Source of the DNA: Kiloniellales bacterium
GTDB lineage: Bacteria > Pseudomonadota > Alphaproteobacteria > Kiloniellales > JAKSDN01
DNA length: 64,000 nt
Direction of reading: 5' to 3'
Assembly: GCA_030064845.1 (NCBI GenBank)
Contig: JASJEC010000016.1
Coordinates: 16,248 to 80,247, forward strand
The notes beneath the pieces are model-generated. The model did no database searches, was not told the DNA's origin, and worked only from the letters and a program-made list of their open reading frames with translations. Every line of letters begins with the position of its first letter. Position 1 is the first letter of the stretch. Both the position numbers and the translations under genes were made by a program. Positions 53,727 through 62,443 of this stretch are shown in pieces.

Positions 53727-53753
53727 GGGCCGGCCAGGCTTAGTGGCCGGCCC
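53727..53753. terminator. 10-bp hairpin between two minus-strand genes
   Basis: GGGCCGGCCA (53727-53736), loop GGCTTAG, TGGCCGGCCC (53744-53753). It lies just beyond the 3' end of the His-rich membrane gene and before the sulfotransferase start, which fits a terminator or attenuator separating the two. No T tract follows. Confidence 0.6.
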
Positions 53754-53772
53754 GCACCGGGCTCGTCAGGCC

Positions 53773-54828
53773 TCAGGAGGTGATCCCCAGGACCTTTTGG
53801 ATCGGCTTGCGTCGGACCTTCCAGATCAGGGAATCGACGATGTAGTGGTGGAAGTTGATGGTCATGTAGATCGCGACGAGGGGCACCAGGGCGAGCGCCG
53901 AGAACACCGTGTCGATCGCCAGGTAGGCCGCGGTGCTGATAGCGAGGCAGACACCGATGTAGAGCCAGGCGTTGCGGGTCTGGCTGATGGTTGAGAGGAA
54001 CTTCGCCTTGGGATCGACGCCCTCCTTGAAGCGGTTGTTGTTGAACAGCCAGACGAAGACGATGTACTGCGCGTTGTGCCAAACGTTGACCACCAGCCAG
54101 CCGGCATCGATCGATTCGATGATCAGGTAGGCGAAGGCGAAGATGACGAAGTGCGACAGCATGTAGATCGTGTGGGCGACAGGCAGCCGGCCGCGGCGCC
54201 ACATCGCCACGCGCGTCGCCAGCCACCAGCCGAGCGCGGCCAGAGCGGCAACGCCGACGATGTGGACGGCGAGCTCGGGTACTGGGATTACCCTGAGCTC
54301 CATGCCGAGGAAGGTGCCGGGATCCTGGTGGCTGCGATAGAGGATGCCCCATAGCGGCAGGAGATAGAACGCGACCTGGCCGATCCGCTCGTCCGGCGGG
54401 ATCAGGTCTCCGGCCTTGCGCCGATAGACCTGGGAGACGCCCCAGCTCTGGCGCGTGTAGTGGAACCACTGCCAGTAGAGATAGACGGTAGCCAGAGTCC
54501 AGAGCCCGATCCCGAAGACGGCACCGGCGACGGCCGCGATGACGATCAGCGGCAGCCCCAGCAGCAGGAAGCGGTGGGCCCGGAAGCTTTCCCGGTCAAA
54601 GCAGAGCCGGGTGTAGGTGGAGATGACGTGGTGATAACCGAGCAGCCAGAGGTCGATCAGGAGGATCGGCACGAACAGCCGGGGCTCCATGACCACAACC
54701 GCGCCGCTCAGGAGTGCGATCGCGGCAATGCCGACAATGAATTGCAGGTCGAACGGAAGGCCACGCAGCCAGCCGGCTGCCGGCGACTGGTCATGGATCG
54801 TCGTTGCCGTCACGGGGGCGCTCCTCAT
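53773..54828 (-). CDS. His-rich polytopic membrane protein, unknown function
   Basis: 351 residues with about eight to nine membrane segments. Histidine motifs recur at helix ends: GYHHVISTYTRL, WFHYTRQSWGVS, LSHFVIF, VWHNAQYIVFVWLFNNNRFK and NFHHYIVDSLIWK. This spacing resembles membrane di-iron oxygenases or desaturases, but I cannot place it in a named family. It shares strand and neighbourhood with the Dlt-like operon, separated by a hairpin. A/T-rich DNA lies upstream (54829-55016), probably its promoter region. Confidence 0.68.
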   Translation of the reverse strand: MRSAPVTATTIHDQSPAAGWLRGLPFDLQFIVGIAAIALLSGAVVVMEPRLFVPILLIDLWLLGYHHVISTYTRLCFDRESFRAHRFLLLGLPLIVIAAVAGAVFGIGLWTLATVYLYWQWFHYTRQSWGVSQVYRRKAGDLIPPDERIGQVAFYLLPLWGILYRSHQDPGTFLGMELRVIPVPELAVHIVGVAALAALGWWLATRVAMWRRGRLPVAHTIYMLSHFVIFAFAYLIIESIDAGWLVVNVWHNAQYIVFVWLFNNNRFKEGVDPKAKFLSTISQTRNAWLYIGVCLAISTAAYLAIDTVFSALALVPLVAIYMTINFHHYIVDSLIWKVRRKPIQKVLGITS

Positions 54829-55016
54829 CGCGATATCGCAGACGATGATTATGAGCGCAGAATTGTTTAGAAAACTGTTAAAAATATGATTTTAAGTAAC
54901 TGATTTAACTATATTTATCGAGATACGATTGCCCATCGGTCGGTCGTACAATGGCCCCGCCCGCCCGGGTCGGGCGGCCACCGATGCGCTGGATACCAAG
55001 GCGAAGCCGCCCGCTC

Positions 55017-55733
55017 CTAGAACGCCTGCTTCTGCTTGCCGATCAGGCGGTCGCGGACCTTCCAGTAGAGCGCGTCGGGGTTAACCACGACGATGAACAG
55101 TTTCCTCAGCTTGCCTTCCGGGCACTCGATCGGCCGGACCGCGTGCCAGGCGTGGTCGGTGCGCTTGATGATCGCGCTGAAGTTGCCGATGTGCTTGCAG
55201 GCGATCTCGCCGTCGAAGTCTTCCAGCTTGGGCGCCGAGTTGTAGTCGAGCCTGCCGCCGTCATCGAGGATCAGCGTGTCGCCGCCCCAGTCCGGCCGCC
55301 AGTCGTCCGGGCCGTTGAAATAGAACAGATGTGAGCCGTGCTCGCGCGGCGAATCGGTGTGCGGCGAGACCGAGCAGCCGGGCGGCGTGTAGTGCCAGTG
55401 GAACCGGAACTCGATCTTCTTGGCGCCGAACAGGCGCGCGATGTTCTGGCGGTAGCGGTCGCCGCAGAGCTCGTCGATGAAGGCCTTCCAGGGTTCCGGG
55501 ACCCGGGTCTCCGGCGTGTACTCGAGCGAGTAGCGGTCGTGCGGCGTCTGTCCGGCCCGGCGCGTCTTGCCGATGCTCTCCTCGAACAGGGAGAGTCCCG
55601 GCAGGTTGGTGTAGAGCGCCTCGAAGCCCTCGTCGGTCAGCAGCCCTTCCGGGTTTGCGAAGGGGTAGGGCCTGGTCCCCTCGAAGCCATCGTGGGTTAT
55701 CGCTTCCAGCTTTGAATAGTCTATGTAGGCCAC
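55017..55733 (-). CDS. 2-oxoglutarate/Fe(II)-dependent oxygenase
   Basis: 238 residues from GTG at 55733; TTG at 55760 in the same frame is the alternative and neither has a strong ribosome-binding site. The HxD...H iron motif is visible as SPHTDSPREHGS and AWHAVRPI, and the 2-oxoglutarate arginine lies near GKLRKLFIV. Prolyl-4-hydroxylase-like. It precedes (on the minus strand follows) a GT8-like gene, so hydroxylation and then glycosylation of one acceptor is an attractive guess. Confidence 0.82.
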   Translation of the reverse strand: MAYIDYSKLEAITHDGFEGTRPYPFANPEGLLTDEGFEALYTNLPGLSLFEESIGKTRRAGQTPHDRYSLEYTPETRVPEPWKAFIDELCGDRYRQNIARLFGAKKIEFRFHWHYTPPGCSVSPHTDSPREHGSHLFYFNGPDDWRPDWGGDTLILDDGGRLDYNSAPKLEDFDGEIACKHIGNFSAIIKRTDHAWHAVRPIECPEGKLRKLFIVVVNPDALYWKVRDRLIGKQKQAF

Positions 55734-55794
55734 GGCCGTTCGCCCATTTCCAGTTTCCAACAGAGTCTCGCGGGAGGCCCGCTTCCGTTCCCCC

Positions 55795-55832
55795 GGCGCG
55801 ACGCGCTCAGACCAGGCTGAGCGCGTCGCGCC
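55795..55832. other. Perfect 16-bp hairpin straddling the GT8 gene end
   Basis: GGCGCGACGCGCTCAG (55795-55810), loop ACCAGG, CTGAGCGCGTCGCGCC (55817-55832). The stop codon of the GT8-like gene (55807-55809) lies in the left arm, and the right arm encodes the last residues. No T tract follows on the minus strand. Confidence 0.75.
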
Positions 55833-56679
55833 GCACGTGGCTCTTCGCCATCTCGTCGCGCACCAGGGCCTCGCTGATAGTACCCTGCTCGAGGCATTCC
55901 TTGAGCAGGGAGAAGAACAGCCGCTCCTGCCGCGGGTCGGGATGGGGCCGGTAGCTGCCGAGCATGGCGTAATCGCCGAACAGCCGGGCGCGCAGGCGGT
56001 TCAAGGCCGGCAGCAGCGGATACTTCTTCAGCTTGTCGGCCGGCGTGTAGTCGACCGGCAACCCGGTCTTCCACGGCTGGGTGCGGCGCTTGGTGTTGTG
56101 CAGCAGCTTGGTCTTGTCGGTCAGGCGGTCGAAGTCGTTCCACTCCTCGTCGAGGATGCCGATGTTCTTCGGGTCCTCGTGCGCCAGCACCATCCAGTCC
56201 TTGTAGTCGCGCTCGAAGCGGAACAGCTCGTCGAACTCCTCCTCGGGCTTCCAGTGGGTCAGGCGGGCGCAGTCGAGCAGCATGACGCTGGTCGCGATCC
56301 GCCAGGCCTTGTCCGGCTTGTCCCAGCGCCGTCGGCCCATGACGGCCGCGTCGCCCATGTCCATGGTCAGCAGGTCATGGATATCGCCGACGGCGAAGAC
56401 GTCGGGGTCGGTGACCACCGCGCGCCCCTGGTAGCCCATCAGCTTGGGCGGCATGTAGCGCAGCGGCGTGAAGGACTGGAGGTCGTCCATGCGCCAGACC
56501 CGCTCGACGCCGCCGCGCAGGAACTTCTGCCCTTCCTTCTCGGCGAGGAAGGGAAAATCCCGCACGTGCATGATCTCGATGTCGAAGGCGTCCGGGTGCT
56601 TGGAGTTCCGCTTCATGGAGTGGGCGGACACCAGGGCACCGAGCCACTGCCGCTCGTTGGTCTGGATAAAGACTTTCAT
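55807..56679 (-). CDS. GT8-like glycosyltransferase
   Basis: 290 residues from ATG at 56679. The donor-binding DxD-type motif is VVTDPDVFAVGDIHDLL, and the family's C-terminal HxxxxxxKPW-like block is LHNTKRRTQPWKTGLP. These fit retaining glycosyltransferase family 8. The sugar and acceptor are unknown. It ends in a 16-base hairpin and precedes the oxygenase gene on the same strand. Confidence 0.84.
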   Translation of the reverse strand: MKVFIQTNERQWLGALVSAHSMKRNSKHPDAFDIEIMHVRDFPFLAEKEGQKFLRGGVERVWRMDDLQSFTPLRYMPPKLMGYQGRAVVTDPDVFAVGDIHDLLTMDMGDAAVMGRRRWDKPDKAWRIATSVMLLDCARLTHWKPEEEFDELFRFERDYKDWMVLAHEDPKNIGILDEEWNDFDRLTDKTKLLHNTKRRTQPWKTGLPVDYTPADKLKKYPLLPALNRLRARLFGDYAMLGSYRPHPDPRQERLFFSLLKECLEQGTISEALVRDEMAKSHVRRDALSLV

Positions 56680-56853
56680 TCCAGAGTTCCCGCGCAAGGT
56701 GATTAGCCCCTAATTAGGATACCGGCGCCCGCGCTGCAAGACGCCGCCCGGCCGACGGCGGGCAAGCGGGACGGAGCGGACGGCAAAGCCCCTTGGATCG
56801 CCCTTCCGGGCTGATTAGGCTTCATCCCGCCGATCGCTGGGGGAGTCTCGTGA

Positions 56854-57975
56854 ATGTCGAAATCACCGCGCGCCTCGCTGCTGCCCGAATGGCCCATCGC
56901 CTTGATCTGGCTCGCCTACGCGCTGCTCGCCGTGATCGGGCCCGCGCTGCAGCCCCAGGACATCGGCTACGGCCCGTCCTTCGCCGTGCTCGCCGTGATC
57001 TTCACCGTCATGCTCGCGGCTGTCTTCCGTGTGGTCCATCACGCCGAATGCCTCGCGCACATCTTCGGCGAGCCCTACGGGACCTTGATCCTGACCCTCT
57101 CGGTGATCGGCATCGAGGTCGCGCTGATCACGGCGGTTATGCTGACCGGCGACAACACGCCGACGCTGGCGCGCGACACCATGTTCTCGGTGCTGATGAT
57201 CGTGCTGAACGGCCTGGTCGGGCTCAGCCTCCTGCTCGGCGGCCTGCGTCACGGCCTTCAGGTCTTCAACCTGTCCGGCGCCAACGCCTATCTGGTCGTT
57301 CTGTTGCCCATCGCGGTGACCAGCCTGGTCCTGCCCAGCTTCACAACGTCCGCGCCGGGCGGCGGCCTGTCGCCCCTGCAGACCGTGTTCCAGATCATCA
57401 TTTCGCTGGTGCTCTACGGCATCTTTCTGGTTTTCCAGACCCTTCGGCAGCCCATGATCTTTCAACAGCCGCGGGACGAGATCGCCACCTTCGGAGCGCC
57501 GCCGGCGCACGAGCTGGATATCAGGGGCGTGGGATTCCACGTCGCCGGCCTGATCTTGACCATGCTGCCCCTGGTCTTGATGTCGAAGCAGCTGGCCGTC
57601 TACGTCGACTTCGGCATCGATCAGGTCGGCGCCCCGGTCGCGCTCGGCGGCTTCATCGTCGCGGTCATGATCCTCACGCCCGAGGCCATCGCGGCCTTCG
57701 ACGCGGCGCGGCACAACCAACTGCAGCGCGCCGTGAACATCTGCCTGGGGTCGGCCCTGGCGACCATCGGGCTGACCGTCCCGGCGGTCCTGATCGCGGC
57801 GGCCATCGTCGGGCGCGAGATCGAGCTCGGGCTCGAGCTGCCCGAAATCGTGCTCCTCGCGCTCTCCCTGTCGATCAGCATCGTGACCTTCGTCGGGACG
57901 CGGACGAACTCGCTGCAGGGGGTGGTCCACCTGGCGGTTTTCTTCGCCTACGTGGTGCTGATCTTCGATGTCTAG
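56854..57975 (+). CDS. chaA: Calcium/cation:proton antiporter (ChaA type)
   Basis: 373 residues with about 11 membrane segments in two inverted repeats. The acidic transport motifs are GEPYGTLILTLSVIGIEVAL in the first half and TPEAIAAFDAARHNQLQRA in the second, as in ChaA and other calcium/cation exchangers. Exports Ca2+ or Na+/K+ against protons. Confidence 0.92.
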   Translation: MSKSPRASLLPEWPIALIWLAYALLAVIGPALQPQDIGYGPSFAVLAVIFTVMLAAVFRVVHHAECLAHIFGEPYGTLILTLSVIGIEVALITAVMLTGDNTPTLARDTMFSVLMIVLNGLVGLSLLLGGLRHGLQVFNLSGANAYLVVLLPIAVTSLVLPSFTTSAPGGGLSPLQTVFQIIISLVLYGIFLVFQTLRQPMIFQQPRDEIATFGAPPAHELDIRGVGFHVAGLILTMLPLVLMSKQLAVYVDFGIDQVGAPVALGGFIVAVMILTPEAIAAFDAARHNQLQRAVNICLGSALATIGLTVPAVLIAAAIVGREIELGLELPEIVLLALSLSISIVTFVGTRTNSLQGVVHLAVFFAYVVLIFDV

Positions 57976-58192
57976 CCCTAACCCGGGTGGCCTCTCGTCG
58001 GCCGAGGCCGGCGGCCGCGAATGATTCTTAGAGTGGATATTATAATAGTAGTAATATTTTAATATTATTCACTTTTTTGATGTATCCGAAAACTCGCTCA
58101 AGCGCCTTCGGGTGCGCGGCCTTGTCGCGGTCCGTGAGCGGGACCTTGGCGCCTGTACAGGCGGAAGATCGTAGTGCGGACGACCGAGAGGC
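57976..58192. promoter_or_regulatory. Intergenic region with an A/T-rich block before the chemoreceptor
   Basis: 217 bases. A run of about 60 bases near 58025-58085 is almost pure A/T and forms an imperfect inverted repeat around TAATATTTTAATATTA. It contrasts sharply with the GC-rich surroundings and probably holds the promoter of the chemoreceptor gene. Confidence 0.5.
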
Positions 58193-60259
58193 ATGGCCAT
58201 GCTTAGTACTGTGCGCAACGCGGGCATCGGTGCCCGGATCGCTCTGGCAGTCGGGATACCGATCCTCAGCCTGGTGCTGATCTCGGCCGCCTTCGTGTTC
58301 GACAAGTACCGCCTGGCGAGCGAGATGGCGCAACTTCAGGCCCTGGCGCGTTTGGCGCCGGTGGCGAGCAACCTCGTGCACGACCTCCAGAAGGAGCGCG
58401 GCCGCTCTGCGGGTTTCATCAGTAGCCAGGGCAAGAAATTCGCCCGTTCGCTGCCGGAGCAACGCAGTGTCACGGACCGCTCGTTGAAGGCCTTCCAGAC
58501 GGCAGCGGAAGCGGCGCGAGGCGGCGGCTACGGAGTGGCCTTGAACGAGCTCCTGGACCGGGCGGACCGCGCGCTGGCCGAGCTTGCCGGGAAGCGTAGG
58601 CAGGTCGACGGCTTCGAGATTTCGGTCGGCGAGATGGCGGGCTACTACACGCCGACCATCCAGAAGCTGCTCGCCGTCGTCGAACGCATGCTGGTGCTGA
58701 GCAGCGAGTCCAGGGTGACCAACGCCATCGCGGCCTACAGCGCTCTGCTGCAGGCCAAGGAACGGGCCGGCCTGGAGCGCGCCATGGGGGCGGTCGGGTT
58801 CAGTTCGGGAGAGTTCCGGCCCGCGATTTACCAGAAGTTCGTCGAGCTGATCGCTCTGCAGGACATCCTGCTCGGCGTGTTCCGCAAGCACGCCGGCGGG
58901 GAGCAGGTCGCCTTCCTGGAGAAAACCGTCGCCGGTTCGCCGGTCCAGGAAGTCGCGCGCATGCGCGAGGTCGCGATCGACAGTCCGCAGAGCGGCGACC
59001 TCAAGGGTATCCAGGGTCCGCAGTGGTTCGATGTGATCACGCAGAAGATCGATCTGCTGAAGCGGGTCGAGGACAAGGTGGCGGGCGACCTGATGACACT
59101 GACCGAGACCATCAGGGCGGAGAGCGAGAGAGGCTATGGGGTCGTCGCGGCTGCCGCCCTGATTGTCCTGTTGGTCGCCCTGGGCTTCGGCGTCTTCGTG
59201 ACGCTGACCACGACCCGGCCAATCGGCGCCATAACGGAGGTGGTCAATCGCCTGGCCGGCGGTGATACCGGCATCGAGGTCCGGCACACGGAACGCAGTG
59301 ACGAGATCGGCGCGATCGCCCGCGCCGTCGGGGTTTTCCAGCGCAACGCGGCCGAAATGGAGCAGCTGCGCCGGGAACGGGCGGAGAGCGAGGAACGCGC
59401 CGTGGCGGAGAAGCGCGCCGCGATGCAGTCTCTTGCCTCGAGCTTCGAGTCCTCCGTCAAGGTCGTCGTCGAATCGGTGTCGAGCGCCTCGGCGCAGATC
59501 GAGGCGAGCGCCAAGACCGTTGCCGACAGCGCCGACCAGACCAAGGAGCAGTCGGACACCGTGGCCTCGGCCTCGGAACTGACGACGAGGAACGTCAACA
59601 CCGTGGCCGCGGCCGCCGAGGAGCTGAGCGCCTCGATCGGCGAGATCAGCCGGCAGGTGTCCGAGTCCTCGAGGATCGCTCAGGACGCGGTGGCGCAGGC
59701 CGACCAGACCAACGGTGAGGTCCGCAGCCTAGTCGACGCCGCCCAGAACGTCGGCGCCGTGGTCAACCTGATCTCGGACATCGCGGAGCAGACCAACCTT
59801 CTGGCGCTCAACGCGACCATCGAGGCGGCGCGCGCCGGCGAAGCCGGCAAGGGCTTCGCTGTGGTGGCCAGCGAGGTGAAGAGCCTCGCCAACCAGACGG
59901 CCAAGGCGACCGACGATATCTCCCAGCAGATCGGGACGATCCAAGAGGCGACCGGCTCCGCGGCCTCGGCGATCGAGGGAATCGGCGCCACGGTCGGCCG
60001 GATCAACGAGATTGCCGGGGCGGTCGCGGCGGCGGTCGAGGAACAGGGCGCGGCAACCAAGGAGATCGCCCGCAACGTCCAGGAGGCGGCCTCCGGGACG
60101 CAGCAGGTCTCGACCACCATCGCCGATGTCAGGGACGCCGCCGCCGAAAGCGGCCGGACAGCGACCGAAATGCGCGAGGCCACCAATCAGCTCTCACGGG
60201 AATCCGGCAAGCTCTCCAAAGAGGTCGACCGCTTCCTGGACCGGGTGCGCGCCGCCTGA
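58193..60259 (+). CDS. Methyl-accepting chemotaxis protein with NIT sensor domain
   Basis: 688 residues. A first membrane helix (about 13-35), a helical periplasmic domain (about 55-310) with the [13 protein letters not shown] opening typical of the nitrate/nitrite-sensing NIT domain, a second helix (about 316-340), HAMP (about 341-395) and the signalling domain with the conserved hairpin [20 protein letters not shown] near 532. A chemoreceptor that may respond to nitrate or nitrite; the ligand is inferred from the domain only. Confidence 0.93.
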   Translation: MAMLSTVRNAGIGARIALAVGIPILSLVLISAAFVFDKYRLASEMAQLQALARLAPVASNLVHDLQKERGRSAGFISSQGKKFARSLPEQRSVTDRSLKAFQTAAEAARGGGYGVALNELLDRADRALAELAGKRRQVDGFEISVGEMAGYYTPTIQKLLAVVERMLVLSSESRVTNAIAAYSALLQAKERAGLERAMGAVGFSSGEFRPAIYQKFVELIALQDILLGVFRKHAGGEQVAFLEKTVAGSPVQEVARMREVAIDSPQSGDLKGIQGPQWFDVITQKIDLLKRVEDKVAGDLMTLTETIRAESERGYGVVAAAALIVLLVALGFGVFVTLTTTRPIGAITEVVNRLAGGDTGIEVRHTERSDEIGAIARAVGVFQRNAAEMEQLRRERAESEERAVAEKRAAMQSLASSFESSVKVVVESVSSASAQIEASAKTVADSADQTKEQSDTVASASELTTRNVNTVAAAAEELSASIGEISRQVSESSRIAQDAVAQADQTNGEVRSLVDAAQNVGAVVNLISDIAEQTNLLALNATIEAARAGEAGKGFAVVASEVKSLANQTAKATDDISQQIGTIQEATGSAASAIEGIGATVGRINEIAGAVAAAVEEQGAATKEIARNVQEAASGTQQVSTTIADVRDAAAESGRTATEMREATNQLSRESGKLSKEVDRFLDRVRAA

Positions 60260-60274
60260 CGCCGGCCGGGTCGC

Positions 60275-61033
60275 TCAGCGCGGCGGCGACAGCGCGGCGC
60301 TGCTGCCTACCGTCGTGGCGACCTGCTCGCCGAGCCAGCCCGCCCAGAGGCGGTTCCAGCTCTTCCAGTCATGGCCGCCGGGTCCGGCGCGAAACGAGAC
60401 CGCCGGTGCCAGGGACGCGAGATCGGCGTAGCCCGCGCCGAATTCGTCGTCTTCGCCGTAGAGCACAGTGATCGGCAGGCCGTCCGCACCGTCCTCCATC
60501 CAGCGCCAGAGCGCGAAGATCTCGGCTTCGAACGCATTGCGCGGCTCGGCGCCGGGATACTGCTTGAACCGCTCGATCTGGTCCGGCCAGCCGATGAAAG
60601 GCGCAATCAGCACCAGGCGGTCGAAGAGGTCGGGGTAGCGCCTCGCCGTCACCAGTACGCCGAGGCCGCCGAGCGAGACGCCAACGCCGGTCACCGGTCT
60701 GCCGGCGAAGACGGCCAGTACTTCGTTCTTCAAGCGCCGGTCGATGCTGTGTTCCCTGTAGTAGCCGTAATGGGCGTCGACGGTCACGAAGGCGGCCCGC
60801 TTCTGGCCGCTCCAGTTGTCGCGTGCCACCGCGAGAAAGCCGCGCCGCTCGAAGGAATCCAAATCGTCGTGCAAGCCCGGCAGGAGCACGAAGATGCGTT
60901 CCGCGGTGTCGGTGTCTCCATAGGCCTGTGTGGGGATCGGTGTCTCCACCGGCCGCACGTACGCGCAAGCCCCGAGCAGGCAGAACAGTAACGCCGGACC
61001 GAGGGTCCTCGAGATGCGCGTGAGGCGGTGCAT
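60275..61033 (-). CDS. Alpha/beta-hydrolase lipoprotein
   Basis: 252 residues from ATG at 61033; an in-frame ATG at 61060 is possible. Lipobox LLGAC, so Cys is lipidated in the envelope. Hydrolase motifs: FVLLPGLHDDLDSFERRGF, nucleophile elbow GVGVSLGGLGVLV, acid region LYGEDDEFG and histidine AGPGGHDW. A periplasm-facing esterase or lipase-like enzyme is likely; the substrate is unknown. Converges on the chemoreceptor gene. Confidence 0.83.
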   Translation of the reverse strand: MHRLTRISRTLGPALLFCLLGACAYVRPVETPIPTQAYGDTDTAERIFVLLPGLHDDLDSFERRGFLAVARDNWSGQKRAAFVTVDAHYGYYREHSIDRRLKNEVLAVFAGRPVTGVGVSLGGLGVLVTARRYPDLFDRLVLIAPFIGWPDQIERFKQYPGAEPRNAFEAEIFALWRWMEDGADGLPITVLYGEDDEFGAGYADLASLAPAVSFRAGPGGHDWKSWNRLWAGWLGEQVATTVGSSAALSPPR

Positions 61034-61167
61034 GATCGTTGGTTCTCGCAGCGTCGACATAACCGCTACGCCGTGCGGCGAGGCGCGGATCAACCGCTCA
61101 TCCCGGTGCTGGAGGAGATCCGGTCCTGACGGAGCCGCGAAGCTTTACCGCCGAGACATCTTCCGTA

Positions 61168-61794
61168 TTAGTCGTCGCTGTTGATGAAGCGCAGCAGGGG
61201 CTGCCAATCCTCTTGCAGCGTCGTGCCGACCTTGGTCTCGAGGTCGAAGATGCTAAGGCCGCGGCTGGCGAGCTCGGGATAGAGCGCGCGCTCCGGCAGT
61301 TCGCCAAGGTCCTGCTCGCCCGAACTGATCATGAAGAGGTCCAGGCGCGCCGAGGCCCGACTGTTTCGGCGCACGCGATTGCGCAACAAGGCGATCGCCT
61401 TCTTGTTCTTCCGGATCGGCTTGATCTCGTGCAGCCTCTTAAGGAAGGCGGTCGTGGTATCCTGATCGAACACCGAGGGCAGCACCGGGACGACCACAAC
61501 GTCGGCCTCGGCGACCAGACTCTCGGTCTGCCGTCCGCGCACCGCGGCGGGCGCGTCGATAACCAGCACGCCCTTCTTGTTCGGCGTCTGGCCGTTTCCT
61601 TTCACCCAATCAAGTCCTTTGATGTAGCGCGCCGTGCGGGGCCGCCGCGCGAGCCAGTTCAGGCTGCTGTGCTGCCGGTCCGCGTCGGCCAGCCAGACCC
61701 TGTGCCCGGCCGAGGCGAAGGCGCTCGAAAGGTTGGTCGCGATCGTCGTCTTGCCGCAGCCGCCCTTCGGATTGGTCACCAGGATTGAGAACAC
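61168..61794 (-). CDS. ParA-family ATPase
   Basis: 208 residues with the deviant Walker A motif NPKGGCGKTTIATNLSSA, the switch region VLVIDAPAAV and VADVVVVPVLPSVFDQDT. ParA/Soj-type proteins position plasmids, chromosomes or large complexes. No ParB partner gene is adjacent, so an orphan ParA (cargo-positioning) role is more likely than plasmid partition. Confidence 0.87.
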   Translation of the reverse strand: MFSILVTNPKGGCGKTTIATNLSSAFASAGHRVWLADADRQHSSLNWLARRPRTARYIKGLDWVKGNGQTPNKKGVLVIDAPAAVRGRQTESLVAEADVVVVPVLPSVFDQDTTTAFLKRLHEIKPIRKNKKAIALLRNRVRRNSRASARLDLFMISSGEQDLGELPERALYPELASRGLSIFDLETKVGTTLQEDWQPLLRFINSDD

Positions 61795-61886
61795 GACTCC
61801 CTTCCCCTATTCGTTGCCGCGCGAGCCTAGCATAGGCCTTTGCACTCTGCCTAATCCCATGGCGAATGATTCTCGATGCTGCGTCG

Positions 61887-62126
61887 TCAGATCCGCATGT
61901 TCGACTGCATGATGGCGAACATCTGCTCCTCGAGCGCGGCCCGGTTTTTGCGGAGCTGCTGGTCCCGCTGCCCCTGACTGGCGTCGAGGTCCGGCTGCAG
62001 GGCGCGGATTTCCGACGTCAGCTCGGCGTGTCTCCGGCACAGGTCGTCGAAATCCGCGTCCTTGGTGATGATCCGCGTCAGCATGTTCTTGAAGCGGCTC
62101 AGCACGACATCGATGTGGTCGGCCAT
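61887..62126 (-). CDS. Small coiled-coil protein (DUF465/YdcH-like)
   Basis: 79 residues. A helical stretch DADFDDLCRRHAELTSEIRAL matches the short DUF465-type pattern by eye, and QQLRKNRAALEEQMFAIM would be a second coiled-coil helix. GGGAG about 8 bases before ATG. Upstream of the ParA-type gene on the same strand, with a 92-base gap, so an operon is possible. Confidence 0.6.
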   Translation of the reverse strand: MADHIDVVLSRFKNMLTRIITKDADFDDLCRRHAELTSEIRALQPDLDASQGQRDQQLRKNRAALEEQMFAIMQSNMRI

Positions 62127-62443
62127 GGTTTTCTCCCTGATTTAAGCTGCGGACCGAAGCACCGGCGGCCCGGGTTGACCCCAGCGCGTCGCCTGCCTTC
62201 GGGTGTGCTCCGCACCCCATGGGTCATGTCTCGTAGAGGCGGCCTTTGCCGTCCCCGTCCTCGACAGCCCGATAGTCGCAACGTTATCCGCAGCGCCTGC
62301 GCGCTGTCGACTCGCTCTAGCGGCGGTCCGCGGCGATGCGCTCCGATGCGATCGCGGCTACAGTGGCTATCCCGCCCGTCGCTCTGAAGTGGAACCCCGT
62401 TGAAATCGTCGCGACAATCGTGCGCCCCTAGGATCGAGGCTCC
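62127..62443. other. Intergenic region, nothing recognised
   Basis: About 315 bases between the divergent small coiled-coil gene and the MATE gene. No hairpin of note and no gene-like frame with a start signal. It must contain both promoters. Confidence 0.4.
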
